64,000 nt of DNA from Shewanella seohaensis (GTDB lineage Bacteria; Pseudomonadota; Gammaproteobacteria; Enterobacterales; Shewanellaceae), in the NCBI RefSeq assembly GCF_025449215.1, contig NZ_CP104900.1, positions 1,488,001 to 1,552,000 on the forward strand, in the 5' to 3' direction. Position 1 is the stretch's first letter, and each line of letters starts with the position of its first letter. The translations under genes were made by a program, and so were the position numbers. Of the stretch, positions 1 through 12,979 are shown piece by piece. The notes below the pieces were generated by a model. That model saw nothing but the letters and a program-made list of their open reading frames with translations. It had not been told where the DNA came from and searched no databases.

Positions 1-3000
1 ATTTGAGGAAGGGTTAACGGGTGAGCAGATTTACATCGTTCGTCTCAATCAAAAACCACTGGCGCAAGTCAGCACGGAACTGCTCGCCAGTTCAGCTACC
101 AGCAAAACCTTTGGCAAATCGTCAAACTCAAAATTATTCGTTGCCGGTCAACCCGCTAGTAGCGCAGTAAAGAATTATCGCAGTCGCTTACTCGACAGCC
201 AAAGACAAGTAATTGCTGACATTCAATCGACCGTGGGTTCACGTCAAGTACGTCAACAATTTACCAATGCGGTCAACGGCTTCTCTATCGCAATGACACA
301 GGAAGAGGCGCAGCGCGTGTCTCAATTAGCCAATGTGTCTTCGGTTCGTCGCTCAAAAACCTATGAACTATTATCGGATGCGGGCCCTGAGCTAATCCAA
401 GCCGACAAGATTTGGTCGGGCGAAGCCACCCCTGATGCGGGTGCCTACAAGGGTGAAGGTATTATCGTTGGTATCGTCGATACCGGGATTAACTCGGATC
501 ACCGTTCATTCGCCGATGTCGGTGATGATGGTTACGACCACACTAACCCATGGGGTGCGGGTAACTACATAGGTGACTGTACTAAGAGCGGTTTTGAGAC
601 CATGTGTAACGACAAGTTAATTGGCGTTCGCTCTTATCCTGTGATTACCGATAATTTCACCAGTGGTGTTTATGGTGCGACTCGCCCAGCTGTGGGTGAA
701 GACTATCAAGGTCACGGTTCACACGTTGCCTCTACCGCAGCGGGTAACGTGCTGCTGGATGTGGATTATGTCAGCCCTGAAGGCGGCAAAGCCGTATCCG
801 ATGGCGCTGTGATTAAACCGAATCTGTTCCCACGCATGAGTGGTGTTGCGCCCCATGCCAACATCGTTGCTTACCAAGTGTGTCATCCTGATAACCAGCT
901 CAATGCGGGCTGTCCGGGTGAGGCGCTGATTGCGGGTATTGAAGATGCAATTAACGATGGCGTTGACGTCATCAACTTCTCAATCGGTGGCCAAGACTCA
1001 AACCCTTGGGTTGACGATGTGGAATTAGCTTTCTTATCGGCTCGCGAAGCGGGATTTCCGTTGCGGTTGCGGCGGGTAACTCTGGTCAACCAGCGGGTTA
1101 TAAAGAATATTTTGGTCTGATTGACCACGCGTCACCTTGGTTAATGAACGTAGCGGCCAGCACCCATGCTCGCGAAGTGGAAATCACCACTAAGCTGATT
1201 GACCCTATGGGCGGCAGTGAAGTGCCAAAATGGAGCGAAATTGTTGGTGGGGCGATTAACGCTACATCCGTCACGGGTATGGTGGTTAACGCTAAAGCCT
1301 TTGGTGATGAATACTGTGGTACGCCTTTCCCTGCGGGTACTTTCGATCTGAAAGACGGCGACGGTAATCCAACCGATGTGATCGTCGTGTGTAAGCGTAA
1401 CAGCTTAAACGATGCCAATGGTATTGCCCGTTCAGCTAAGGCGGATAACGTCAAAGCGGGCGGCGCCGATGGCATGATCATGTATAACTACGCAAACGGC
1501 GATGCGCTGGTGCCTACGGCTTCTTACTCTATTCCAAGTATTCATATTACCAAGGAAGAGTGGGACGGTCGTTGGGATAACGGCCTAGCGGGTTATGGTC
1601 TAAGTGATTGGCTGGCAAAGGGTAACTACCACATGCTGACCATTTCTGGCACCGCAATCGAACGCACTATCGACCCAGAGCGTGCCGATTGGTTAGCGGC
1701 ATTCTCCTCTCGCGGCCCAAGCCCATCGACGCCAGAAGCGTTGATCCCTGCAGTTGCTGCGCCGGGTGTGAGTATTTATGCAGCCTTTGCCGATGAGCAT
1801 CCATTTAGCGGTTCACCTGCTTCGGGCGACTTTGCTTTCTTAAACGGTACTTCGATGGCATCGCCACATGTGGCGGGTTCTATGGCGTTATTAAAGCAAG
1901 CACAGCCAAGTTGGAGTCCGACTGAGATCCAATCGGCATTGGCGATGACGGCTGAAAACAAAGTGCGTTACTATCGCTTGGATGACAAGAATGGTGATGT
2001 GGCTTTAGCCTCTACTTACCGTGCGGGTACTGGCCGTATCAACGTGGCCAATGCGGTAAATGCGGGCTTTGTGATGGATGAAACCGTTGAGCGCTTTAAA
2101 GCGGCGGATCCACACAACGGCGGCGCGGTTCATAAGCTGAACATTCCACAGTTAGTGAACTTTGAATGTAAGCCTAAGTGTCAATGGATCCGTACCATTA
2201 AGGCGACTAAAGACGGTACTTGGAGTGTGACCAACGGTGATGTGATTAATTGGAGCGTCGATTCACGTTCACAGTTAGTGCAAAACGGTGTGTCTATTAA
2301 AGTATCGCCAAGCGAGTTTACGCTAGCTGCGGGTGAAACCATGGATATCGTGGTCGAAGCATCGATCATGGATACTCAAGATTGGTTTAGTAACGCGGAA
2401 GTTGAACTGCATTCAAACCTGATTTTCACTGAAGCCAACGGCAAAGCTTCTGAGGCGCATTGGCCTGTGGTCTTCAAATATGACAAAAACGGTATGCCAG
2501 GACGCTTAAGCGCAGTGGCTCATCGTAATGATGCAAACGCTGTGATCAAAGGTATCGATTTACCTGAAGGTGACAACATTCATGGTCGTATCTTTAGCCC
2601 TGTGAAAGCGGATGTGAAAACCGTTGTGCTGCCAAAAGATAACGATGGTAACTTCCCATGGAGCAGCAATGCGGATATGACCATCAGTATGGATGAGCGT
2701 ATCGACGAAGCTACCCATGTGGAAATGATTGATGTGCCAGCGAATGCTCGCCGTTTAATCGTCGAATCCTTTGGTACGACTCAGTCTGAACTCAGTGAAG
2801 TTTTAGACAAAGGTAACCTGATCGTTTACGTCGGTAAGGACTATAACGGTAACGGTAAGGCCGATCCTTTCGAAGAATTGCTCTGTGTGTCTAACCACAT
2901 CCAATACAACAACTTCTGTAATATTAACCAGCCAGAAGAAGGTCAGTATTGGGCGTTATTCTACAACCCAAGAAAAGGCACTGCGGCGAACAACTATTAC

Positions 3001-4902
3001 AATGCGCTGGAAGAAACCTTCCAATATACGACGACCGTTGTAATGGACCAAGTTGCCAGCGATATGAGTGTTGAAGTACCTGCGAGCAATGGTCGCGATC
3101 CTGTCGATATCAAAGTTAACTGGGATATGCCAGAGATGAAAGAAGGTGACGTGTACTACTCGTTACTGGACTTTGGTACCTCAGAGGTTAACGCCGGTAA
3201 CATTGGTAAAGTCGCCTTTAAACTCGAGCGTGGCGTAAATGATGTTCACTTAGACGCAACGCAAACTGCGGCTGTGGCTGGCGATCAAATTCCATTCACC
3301 TTCGAAGTGCAACCTAACGATACGGGTGCTGACCGTGCATTTAGCATTGTCGCGAGCATTCCGTCTGGACTCAGCCTACGCCCTGAGGACGTACTGAGCT
3401 CTTCAAGCGCGATTGTGCAAGATGTGAAACTGGAAAATGGAAAGCTGACGATCAGCGGTGTTCAACCCGATACCAGCGATCTGGCGCCACGTTACAACGT
3501 CACCACTAACATTGATGACGCTATGTGCCGTACGCCAAACTTTGGTAACAAGAAGCCAGGCGGTTACGTGAACTTAGAAGAGTTCTCTATCTACCCAATC
3601 TTCAGTGGTTTTGCACCAGTTGAGTATGGTTCTAACGGGAAGGCACTCAGCGGTAAGGATAATAACATCCTGTATCGCAACGGTATTACCTTACCAATCA
3701 GCACTGTGTTTGGTGGTGCGTTCGACAGTTTCCACCTGTATAACAACCAAGACAAGATCAACGTTTGGAAGCAGAACGCCTTGGAAATTCGTGGTCACGG
3801 TATCGTGTCCTTATTCCAAGGGCAGCCATTCTTCTACCCATACCATGACATCTTCCCATATAACAGCTTCCCATATGCCTCTATCGGTATGTTGTGGCGT
3901 GGATATGGCCTAGGTGCGGGGGCAACTCAAGATATTTTGAGTGCGCCATTGATCAATACTACAGCTGAGCGTGCGGGTATCTCTATTGCGAGTACTCAAA
4001 CCGGTTGGGGTATCTTGGAATACGATAATGCACGTTCTTATAAGCCATTAGGATACGATGCAAACCGTGTTTACCAATGGGAGGAGAAGGACGATAGATT
4101 CGACTTCGAGCTTATCTTCAACGTGAACACCCGCTTCGGCGACGGTGAATACGAAATGATGATGGCCTACGATAATATCAACTTTGGTTCTCAAGATGGT
4201 CGTGGCTCTATCGGTCTGCAAGGCTTCCAAGGTGGTTTATATAGCTATGGTCCATTACAGAAGTACCTAGGTGAGCAATATGCCTTCAATAATCTGAAGG
4301 ACAAAATCAACAACGGTTTAGTGATTTGTTATGACTACGTTGGCCCAGAGTCGTCACAGTTTGAAGTGACTGCATGGACTACCGTGAAAAATAACGCCGC
4401 AGGCCAAGTGTTGACGGTTGATGCGGTTAGCCAAGTTGAAGGTATGGCCGACATCAGCATGAGCCACACTGTGACTGTGCCATCCAATATCAGCATTGGT
4501 GCGATTGCCGACCAAACGATTGCGGAAAACACTAGCTTAGAAGGTCTGAAAGTTGTGTTTGCCGATGAGCAAAACAGCGTGAACAAGATCACCGTAACTG
4601 GTGAGCACATCAGCGCTGTAGTGAATGGCAATACCTCTGGTTCAACCATCACTATCACGCCAGAAGCTAACTTCCACGGCGACGTAGAAGTCACAGTGAC
4701 GGTAAGTGATGTGGAAAACCCAGCCGATGCAGCGAGCACCAGCTTTATGCTGACCGTTGAATCCGATGGTGTTGAACCGACTACTCCAGTGACACCGACT
4801 ACACCTGAAACACCAGCAGAAGATAGCAGCGGTGGTGCGTTAGGTGGTTTGTCTATGTTACTGGCTCTCGGTGCATTGATCAGAAGAAGAAAAACTCACT
4901 AA
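1..4902 (+). CDS. Secreted subtilisin-like (S8) serine protease, 5' partial, one frameshift
   Basis: The frame is open from the left edge (codons from base 2), so the start and signal peptide lie outside the window. The first ~100 codons look like an I9-type propeptide. The catalytic triad is visible: Asp in GIVDTGI, His in GHGSHVAS, Ser in NGTSMASPHVAG. A PA-like insert lies between His and Ser (around 1330-1560), followed by long beta-rich domains and an Ig/cadherin-like repeat near 4500-4750. The C-terminus (a GG-rich stretch, a hydrophobic helix, then RRRK) is a GlyGly-CTERM sorting tail, a rhombosortase substrate signal in this genus. The frame breaks at the GGG of 1051-1053. One more G restores the expected AVAAGNSGQPAGY core and joins both halves. 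It is probably an exported protease passing through type II secretion; its substrate is unknown. Confidence 0.9.
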
Positions 4903-4951
4903 TCTTGAGTTTAACTTCCTAGTCAATTGATATTTATCCTGAATTTAGGAT

Positions 4952-4981
4952 GCCGGCAAATGGATTTTGCCGGCTTTTTTG
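4952..4981 (+). terminator. Rho-independent terminator of the S8 protease gene
   Basis: A 9-bp stem GCCGGCAAA/TTTGCCGGC with a short loop is followed by a run of six T. It starts about 50 bases after the protease stop codon and precedes chrA on the same strand. Confidence 0.9.
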
Positions 4982-5085
4982 TTTATGGAATCCGCGATAC
5001 TTCGAAGATTTCACATTTCACTTTCATTAAATTGTCTTTTTAGTGGCATAATCTTGCTCACTTTATGCATCGAAAGGCAAAGCTT

Positions 5086-6237
5086 ATGCTGCAGATATTC
5101 TTACGTTTTTTTTCCCTTGGGTTGATGAGTTTTGGTGGACCAGCGGCGCATATCGGCTATTTTCGCCAAACCTTTGTCAACGAACTCGGCTGGCTCGATG
5201 ATAAACGCTATGCCAGCTTGGTCGCCTTAAGCCAATTTATGCCGGGACCGGGCTCGAGTCAGGTGGGGTTTGCCATTGGTTATCATCGCGGTGGACTGCT
5301 CGGCGCCATCTCGGCCTTTGCCGGATTTACCTTACCTTCCTTTGTTTTGATGTATCTGCTGGCGGTGACGACTGCCGCTTGGCTCGATAACCTTTATATG
5401 CAGGGCATAGTCCATGGCTTAAAACTGTTAGCGGTCGTAGTAGTGGCAGACGCTGTGTTGGCGATGTTTAGCCAGTTTTGCCAACGTAAAACCGCGCGTT
5501 TACTCATGCTTGGCAGCGCCGCGGCCATGTTGATTTTCCCGTTCTTGTGGACCCAAATTGCGCTGTTAATCCTTGCTGCGCTTTTAGGCTTGTCACTCCT
5601 CAGTGCGAGCGAGAGCGAAGTGCAAAAGTCTGAACCCATTCGCTTGAATTACCTGAGCCTCGCTATATTTATCGCCTTGTTTGCGGGGAGTTTTTTTGCC
5701 ATTAACCTCGGCGCCGAGGCGGGAATATTTGGCGAATTCTACCGTGTCGGCAGCTTAGTCTTCGGTGGTGGTCATGTGGTGCTGCCACTGCTTGAGACCA
5801 CAGTTGGCGATGCGATGAGCGGCGATCGTTTCCTCACTGGTTACGCCTTTGCCCAAGCCGTGCCTGGACCTATGTTCACCTTTGCGACCTTCCTTGGCGC
5901 CGAGATGATGCTAGGCAATCCCTTTGTCGGTGCGGCTATTGCCACCATCGCTATTTTCTTACCGGGATTTTTATTGATGCTGGTGGGCTTAAAGAGTTGG
6001 CACGCGATTGCCGCCAGACCCAAGATTGCTGGCATGCTCTCGGGCGTGAATGCCTGTGTGGTGGGATTATTGGCGGCGGCGCTGTATCAACCCGTGTTTA
6101 CTCAAGGCGTGTTATCCGCCATGGATATGGCGGTTGTGTTGCTCGGTTTTGGTGCGCTAAAACTCTTTAAACCGCAGATGGTACTGCTGGTTCTTGGCTT
6201 TAGCGTATGCGGTATCGGATTGATATTGCTTGGGTAA
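5086..6237 (+). CDS. chrA: Chromate efflux transporter, ChrA family
   Basis: A polytopic inner-membrane protein of the CHR family, predicted to export chromate. It has the two homologous halves of long-chain ChrA. The N-terminal half carries FGGPAAHIG and MPGPGSSQ; the C-terminal half repeats this as FGGGHVVLP and AVPGPMF. About ten hydrophobic segments cover 383 residues, normal for the family. An upstream in-frame ATG exists at 5065, but the ATG at 5086 has an AAAGG ribosome binding site eight bases before it and is preferred. It stands alone between the protease terminator and a chemoreceptor. The family assignment is firm; the actual substrate is inferred. Confidence 0.9.
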   Translation: MLQIFLRFFSLGLMSFGGPAAHIGYFRQTFVNELGWLDDKRYASLVALSQFMPGPGSSQVGFAIGYHRGGLLGAISAFAGFTLPSFVLMYLLAVTTAAWLDNLYMQGIVHGLKLLAVVVVADAVLAMFSQFCQRKTARLLMLGSAAAMLIFPFLWTQIALLILAALLGLSLLSASESEVQKSEPIRLNYLSLAIFIALFAGSFFAINLGAEAGIFGEFYRVGSLVFGGGHVVLPLLETTVGDAMSGDRFLTGYAFAQAVPGPMFTFATFLGAEMMLGNPFVGAAIATIAIFLPGFLLMLVGLKSWHAIAARPKIAGMLSGVNACVVGLLAAALYQPVFTQGVLSAMDMAVVLLGFGALKLFKPQMVLLVLGFSVCGIGLILLG

Positions 6238-6372
6238 ACTCAATTATCGACATGCTAGCTGGTGCAAATTAATACAATATTTGTTAAGTCAAACCCAAAG
6301 ATGTTGCACCGTTTTGGCTATACTTCAGAAATATAAAAAAATATAAGCTCGATCACCCTGGAGTAAGCAAGC

Positions 6373-8037
6373 ATGTCGAATTTAAGCCTGCGTAATAAAT
6401 TACTGCTGTTGTCTTTGTTTCCCCTCATTTTGACCCTGTTAGTGCTCATGACCGTTTCCTACTATGTCGAACAAGAATCCCTCGCGGAAGAAGTGGTGAC
6501 CTTTAGGACGAAACTGGTTGGCGAACGTAAACAACAAATCAAAGAAGCGACCGAAATTGCCGCCGGAATTGTGCAGTATCAACTGTCTCTCAAGGACCAA
6601 GGCAATGTGAACCAAGCCCTGCGTGATATTCGTTTTGGCAGCGCTGGTTATTTCTTTATTTATGATTCCCAAGGTAAAAACATTTTCCACGCCTTAATGC
6701 CGAATCTCGAAGGTCAAAACAAAATCGATATGACAGACCCTCGCGGCACTAAGATCATCGTCGGTTTGTTGGATGCGGCCAAACGCGGCGACGGTAACTT
6801 TTCCTATTACTATCAAAAGCCCAATACCAACGAGCAAATCGAGAAGATTAGCTATGTGATGATGGTTCCGGGTACTGACTGGATGCTCGGTACTGGGGCC
6901 TATATCGACGATATCGAAGCCGTGGTGGAGGATTACCGCCAAACCGTGACCGAACAAATGGCCGATAAATCCTTCATGATCCTGTTAATTGCCCTCGTGC
7001 TGACGGGGATCACGGCCTTTATCATTATGGTTGCTGCCCATCGTATGGTGGTGCCGATTAAAAATATGGCGGACAGCCTGAATGATATCGCTAAGGGAGA
7101 AGGGGATTTAACTAAACGCTTAAGCGTGAAGGGCGAGGATGAAATTGCTCAGTTAGGTCAAGCCTTTAACTTATTTGTCGATAAGCTACAAACCATTATT
7201 GGCGATGTGGCCAACGCCACGGCTAAGGTGAAATCCGCCGCGAATGCGATTCATGATCAAACCAAAGTGATGTCGAGCCAACTGCTAAGTCACAACAACG
7301 AGACAGACCAAGTGGTGACGGCCATTACCGAGATGTCATCTACCGCCAGTGAAGTCGCACAAAATACCACTCAAGTGGCCGAGGCGACCCAAGCGGCGAC
7401 GGGGGATGTGGCCAATGCGCAGCGCTGCGTCGATGCCTCACTCGAAGAGATTGCAGGTCTTATGGCGCAAATCAATAATGCCGCGGGTAGCATTAAGTCC
7501 CTAAGTGAGCAATCGCAAAAGATTAACAGTGTCTTGTCTGTGATTGGTGGCATCGCCGAGCAAACCAACCTGCTGGCCCTTAACGCGGCGATTGAAGCAG
7601 CCCGCGCCGGTGAGCAAGGGCGTGGCTTTGCCGTGGTGGCCGATGAAGTGCGTAATCTTGCCAGCCGGACTCAGGCAAGCACCTTAGAAATCAATGAAAT
7701 GCTTTCAGAACTCCACAAGCTGGTGGCCTTGGCGGTAAAAACCATGGACGAGAGCCAGCAGAGCTGCGTGCGCTCGGTGGATTCTTCCCGCGCTATTTCG
7801 GAAAGCTTAGGCTCTGTGACGTCGGCGGTGACTGCGATTAACGATATGAGTACCCAAATTGCGACGGCGGCGACCGAGCAAAGCTCTGTGACTGAAGAAA
7901 TCAACCGTAACGTTTATGCCATCCAAGAGATCGTTAACGAGCTGCTGCACTCCAGTGAAGATGCGGCCAAGGTGAGCCAAACCGTGTCTCAGGAAGGAAT
8001 TAATCTGGGTAAATTGGTGGGACAGTTTAAGATCTAA
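6373..8037 (+). CDS. Methyl-accepting chemotaxis protein with periplasmic Cache domain
   Basis: A chemoreceptor of 554 residues. One N-terminal transmembrane helix (about residues 10-28) is followed by a periplasmic single Cache-type sensor domain (about 35-190, with [12 protein letters not shown] and [12 protein letters not shown] typical of Cache_2). A second helix (about 200-222) and a HAMP domain ([21 protein letters not shown]) follow. The signalling domain has the conserved hairpin tip [35 protein letters not shown]. It would send signals to CheA/CheW. There is no C-terminal CheR-binding pentapeptide. The ligand cannot be read from the sequence. It is monocistronic. Confidence 0.95.
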   Translation: MSNLSLRNKLLLLSLFPLILTLLVLMTVSYYVEQESLAEEVVTFRTKLVGERKQQIKEATEIAAGIVQYQLSLKDQGNVNQALRDIRFGSAGYFFIYDSQGKNIFHALMPNLEGQNKIDMTDPRGTKIIVGLLDAAKRGDGNFSYYYQKPNTNEQIEKISYVMMVPGTDWMLGTGAYIDDIEAVVEDYRQTVTEQMADKSFMILLIALVLTGITAFIIMVAAHRMVVPIKNMADSLNDIAKGEGDLTKRLSVKGEDEIAQLGQAFNLFVDKLQTIIGDVANATAKVKSAANAIHDQTKVMSSQLLSHNNETDQVVTAITEMSSTASEVAQNTTQVAEATQAATGDVANAQRCVDASLEEIAGLMAQINNAAGSIKSLSEQSQKINSVLSVIGGIAEQTNLLALNAAIEAARAGEQGRGFAVVADEVRNLASRTQASTLEINEMLSELHKLVALAVKTMDESQQSCVRSVDSSRAISESLGSVTSAVTAINDMSTQIATAATEQSSVTEEINRNVYAIQEIVNELLHSSEDAAKVSQTVSQEGINLGKLVGQFKI

Positions 8038-8085
8038 CTCGACTAATTAAGCAAGTTAATTAAGCAGTTAATTAAGTTAGCGAAT

Positions 8086-8116
8086 AAAAACGGGAGACAG
8101 TGTCTCCCGTTTTTTA
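8086..8116. terminator. Bidirectional terminator between the chemoreceptor and fdh
   Basis: The stem ACGGGAGACA/TGTCTCCCGT has almost no loop. It is flanked by a run of A on the left and a run of T on the right, so it has a U-tract on both strands. It sits between convergent genes. Confidence 0.85.
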
Positions 8117-8156
8117 TGTTCATCTTTAGGCTTAATTTTATGCTTGCTATGCAGCC

Positions 8157-11100
8157 CTAGGCTGGTTCACTAATCTTTGCAGTCACCTTTTCAGCCCTAA
8201 CCGCACAGACCTTATATTCGGGAATATAAGCTACAGGGTCGAGCGCATTGATGGTGAGCTTATTGGCCGCTGCTTCCACAAAATGGAACGGCAGGAACAG
8301 CACGCCCGCTTGGGCGCGTTTAGTCACAAAGGCATCGATTTCAATCTCTCCGCGGCGGGTGGTAAGGCGAAGTTTATCGCCGTTATGGATCCCCAGTTGC
8401 TCCGCATCATAGACAGAAATCATCACCTTAGGTGCGCCGAGTAGATCCAGCCCTGGTGTTTTACGGGTGAGTGTGCCCGTGTGGAATTGCTCCAATAGCC
8501 GCCCCGTCGACAGCGTCAGCGGATACTCGTTGCAGGGCATTTCGGCAGGTAGGCGATAACTGACGGGGGTAAATAAGCCTAAGCCTCGAGTGAATTGGCT
8601 TTGGTGCATAATCGGCGTCCCGGGATGGGTTTCATCTGGACAGGGCCATTGAATCCCTTGGGGGATTTGACCTTCGGCATCGGCACTTAATCTATCCCAG
8701 CGAATGCCGCGATATTGCGGAGTGAGCTCGTTGATCTCGCCCCAAATGGCTTCTTCGTTGGCATAATTCCAGTTAGCGCCCATGGCATTAGCGACCGCTT
8801 GCACTATCTGCCAATCGGGCAAGGCTTCACCCGGTGAGGCGAGCGCTTGCTCGAGTCGCTGCACCCGACGCTCGGTATTGGTAAAGTGACCGCGTTTTTC
8901 CACGAATGCGGCGGCGGGCAAGACCACATGGGCAAGCTCGGCCGTCTCGGTTAAAAAGATATCCTGTACCACTAAGAACTCGATTTGACTCAATGCATTA
9001 AGTACATGGGCTTGATCGGGGTCGCTGAGTACGGGATTCTCGCCCATCACATACAAGGCTTTAATGTTGCCCTTTGCAATATCATGCATCATATGGGTTG
9101 CGGTGACGCCAATCTCCCCGATAACGGCGTTTGCCAGAGGTCTTCGAAGCGCATTCTGGCATGAATATCCGTGACCTTTTGGTAACCGCTAAAATAGTTG
9201 GGCAGTGCGCCCATATCGCAGGCACCTTGGACATTGCTCTGGCCGCGAAGTGGGTTAATCCCCGCGCCTGACACACCAATATTGCCGCAAAGTAGCTGCA
9301 AATTAGAGATAGCCGTGACGTTATCGTGCCCCGTCGTATGCTGAGTGATACCCATGGCGTAGTAAACCGCGGTCTTTTGCGCCGTGCCTATGGTGCGCGC
9401 GAGGCGGGCAATGTCTTCGGCCTTTACGCCCGTGATGAGCGCCGCGTTTTCGAGGGAGTAATCGGCCTTGGCTAACTCCGCATAGAGGGCCTCAATGCCT
9501 TCGGTACGCAGGGCGATATAGGCTTTATCCTGCCAATCGTTGCGAATAATTTCCGCCATAATGGCGTTGAGTAGCATCACATCCGTCCCCGGTCTATGGG
9601 CGACATACAGCTCGGCCTTTTCGGCAATGCCAACGCGTTTCGGATCGGCAACCAGCAAACGTGCGCCGTGCTGCATCACCGCCTGCTGGATTTTCGAGGC
9701 AATAATCGGATGGGCGCAGGTGGTGTCCGACCCTAAAATAAAGATAACGTCCGAGTCCTTGATGCTCGGAATATCATTGGTCATGGCACCGCTACCAATA
9801 CTCTGCTGCAAACCCGTTACCGTCGATGAGTGGCATAGGCGGGCGCAGTGATCAATATTGTTGGTGCCAAGAACACTGCGAACAAACTTTTGCAGCACAA
9901 AGTTATCTTCGTTGGTGGCCTTAGCTGAGGCGAGACTGGCGAGGGCATTGCTGCCATCTTTTTGTTTTATCTCGGTTAAGCGTTTTGCCACATAGGCGAT
10001 GGCTTCGGGCCAACTGCTCGGTTGCAGCTTGCCGTTTTTACGGATCAGTGGCGTAGTGAGACGTTTGTCGCTGTGAATAAAATCGAAGCCAAAACGTCCC
10101 TTAACACACAGCATGCCTTGGTTAACGACCGAGTCCTTATTGCCTTCGATATGACGAATACGATTGGCCTTGGGGTCGATTTTAAGGTCGAGGCGACAGC
10201 CCACGCCGCAGTAAGTACAAATCGTCGAGGCGGTTTTTAACTCTGTGCTATCGCCTTGGCGTTTATCCCGGGCATCGACCAGTGCGCCCGTCGGACAAAC
10301 CTGTACACAGTTACCACATTGCACACACTGGCTATCGGCCATGCTCGCACTAAAGCCGACTCTCGGCGCGCGGCGCTCCATGTGTTGAGTCATTTCCTGC
10401 GGCAGCGCCTGATAGGAATCTTGGCTAAATTGGATGGCGCAGTGGCCACTCTGCTGCTGACACACATCGACGCACTTACCGCAGCTAATACAGCGATTAG
10501 CATCGAATTGAATAAAGGGTGCGCTCTTATCAACACTGAAATGCCGTGCATTTTCAGTGGCTAAGCTTTGGCCTCGACACCATAATCCGTGGCGTAATCC
10601 CTAAGCTTACAGTCGGTATTGGCCTGACAGGCGCACTCGAGACAGCGCGCCGCTTCTTGCATGGCGGCATCGGCGGGAAAGCCTAACTCGACTTCACTGT
10701 AATTCAGTAGCCGTTGCAGCGCCGTGAGTTCGGGCATCTTCAAGCGGGGCTTACGCGGCGTATGGGGATAAAGCGTTGACCCTGCTTTTGAGCTTGTTTC
10801 GGTTTGCTTAAGGGCGTTTGGAATGAGGGCGCTTGGAATGGTTTTGACCGAGTTAAACTCATGGGCATGTAAATCGCAGCTAAGGCCAATTTTTAGCATC
10901 TTATCAATAGCGATTGCCGCTTTACGGCCATCGCCAATCGCGGCGACGGCAGTCGCTGGGCCGCGGCGGGCATCGCCCATCACAAACAGTTTTTCGACTC
11001 CCGATGACATGGTTTGCTCGCAGCCTATCAGGGTGTTCCAGCGGCTCAGCGCCAGTTCGCCATGGCTGAGTTGCCCCATAGGATCCTGCATAAAACTCAG

Positions 11101-12453
11101 ATCTGGCGCTTGGGAGACGGCGGCGATAACGGTATCGAAGGCCTCGGTAAAGGTTTCCCCTGTGTCCACGGGTGCGCGTCTGCCCGAGGCATCGGCTTCG
11201 CCGAGCGCCATTTTGCTGAAGGTGACCGCTTCTACCTGTCCATTGGCATCGCTATGATTTTCAATGGGATTAGTTAAGAAATGGAATTTGACGCCTTCAA
11301 CTTCGGCCTCGTGTACTTCGTAGGCTTCGGCGGGCATTTCGGCGCGGGTACGGCGGTAGATTAAGGTAACATCGCAGCCTTCACGCACGGCGGTGCGGGC
11401 GCAGTCGATGGCGGTGTTGCCGCCACCAATCACGGCGACTTTTTTGCCCAACTTCAATTGTTTGTCGAGGCAATGATCCTTAAGAAAATCCACCCCAAGG
11501 TAACAGCCCGCAAGTTCTGAGCCTTTGTAGTTCATCGGCACCGCCTTTTGGGCGCCGATGGCGAGGCACACAGCATCGAAATCGGCAACCAGCTGAGCTA
11601 AATGAATTTCATGGCCGAGGCGAGTATCTGTATGAATGGTTAACCCATTGCGACATAGCAGCTCGATTTCTTTATCGAGAATCGCCTTAGGTAAACGGTA
11701 TTCGGGGATCCCATAGCGCAGCCAGCCGCCAGCTTTTGGCATGGCTTCAAAAATCTCAACATGATGCCCTTGGTTTGACAGGTAATAACCCGCGCTTAAT
11801 CCTGCCGGGCCCGCGCCAATAATGGCAATCTTTTGGCCCGTATCTGCAAGGCGTAGTGGTTGATAACTGCCGCCTTGTTCATCGTCGGCCAAGTCTAAAT
11901 CGGCGGCGTGGCGCTTAAGTTGACGAATAGCAATGGGGTCATCGACTAGGCCGCGGCGGCATTCAGTTTCGCAAAATGCGGGGCAGACTCGGCCAATCGA
12001 CAGCGGTAGCGGCAGGGTGTCTTTAATGATTTTAATCGCTTGGGTGTGGTCACCTTGGGCAATGTGGTACAGGTAAGTTTGCACATCCACGCCCGCGGGG
12101 CAGGCCTGCTGGCAGGGCGCCTCACAGTCGGCAAAGTGGTCACTTAAAATCCTGCTCAGTGCAGCTTGGCGCTGTTTGGTTAAATATGCCGATTGGGTGA
12201 TGACCTTCATGCCAGGCTCGGCAGGCGTTTCACAGGCTTTAACGCAGCGCAGGCTGGCATCGCTGTTTTCGATTTGTACTAGGCAGAGGTTGCAGTCCTG
12301 TTTATTGGCGTTAGGCGCTGCGCCTAATTGCCGTGTTGCATCCGTAGGATCGCACAGACTCGGAATGGCAATGCCCGCCTTACGGGCCGCCTGTAATAGG
12401 GTTTCGCTCGGCTCGGCCGTGACGCTGTGATTGTCGATGTTAAGTTCTATCAT
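8157..12453 (-). CDS. Formate dehydrogenase alpha subunit fused to an iron-sulfur / GltD-like NAD(P) module, two frameshifts
   Basis: Reading from 12453 down, the order is: an N-terminal [2Fe-2S] domain (DCNLCLVQIE); a GltD-like FAD/NAD(P) module with CPAGVDVQTYL, GAGPAGLSAGYYL and GGGNTAIDCART; a ferredoxin-type 4Fe-4S pair (RCISCGKC, QCVQCGNCVQVC); then the bis-MGD catalytic domain with its own cluster motif CTYCGVGC. The active-site residue in CARLCHSSTV is Cys, not selenocysteine. The reading frame breaks twice: at TTT 10567-10569 (AAA on the coding strand) and at GG 9126-9127 (CC on the coding strand). One base at each gives a single 1432-residue protein and restores VIGEIGVTATHMM. It would oxidise formate in the cytoplasm with electrons passing to NAD(P)H or ferredoxin; direction and partner are inferred. 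Confidence 0.88.
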
Positions 12454-12979
12454 CCCAAGGCCTTTTATATTTGTAGGGTGCTTGCTGCATTGGCGTAAAG
12501 CGGCAGGCTTAAGGTGGGTTTGAGTATAACTAGAGCGCTTTAGAAGACGCTTATGGGCGGGGAAGTTTGACGCTAAATTGCCGCTGTCATCACAAACCCG
12601 TATCAGACTGTGCGCTGATGAAGGTTTACTGGTGGAAAGTTGTGATTTGCTTGGAGTTTTGCATTTGATTTATCTGTATCTTGCTTAATCCTTTGAGGTT
12701 TTTAGTGATTATCACTGTTTAGCTTGCTCAAATTTATGTTTGATCGAGGCGTTAAACGGGTTATTTCATGTAGGATCACAGTCTTAACTAGGCTTTGTCT
12801 GTTAATCTGCTGGTGCCAGCGGTGCTTTTTAGGCTGATAAAATCGCCCTGAAGTGTCAACACGCCCTAGGTTTACAGCCGTTGTTAGGTTAAAATGCGCG
12901 GTTGCAAATACTGTTAAGCGCCGCCTCCTTTGATGGAAAATCCATTGAAACGGCAAAAATAAAGCGAAGTTGAAAATCC
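12454..12979. other. Divergent intergenic region fdh / prfB
   Basis: 526 bases between divergent genes. No convincing gene is visible. A minus-strand reading frame at 12702-12956 has no ribosome binding site and no protein-like composition. The promoters of fdh (leftward) and prfB (rightward) should lie here, but I cannot fix them by eye. Confidence 0.5.

Noticed and set aside
5044..5058. A TGGCATAATCTTGCT sequence before chrA resembling a sigma-54 promoter.
   Set aside because: Only nine bases separate the GG and GC elements instead of the required ten, and no activator sites or regulator gene are nearby.
9082..9279. A minus-strand frame overlapping the fdh break.
   Set aside because: It is the third reading frame across the junction; the flanking frames join through one missing base and explain the protein.
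9089..10465. Possible selenocysteine formate dehydrogenase.
   Set aside because: The active-site position reads Cys (CARLCHSST) and there is no in-frame TGA followed by a SECIS-like hairpin.
12702..12956. An 84-codon frame in the fdh-prfB intergenic region.
   Set aside because: No ribosome binding site, no recognisable family and low-complexity basic composition; it lies where the promoters should be.
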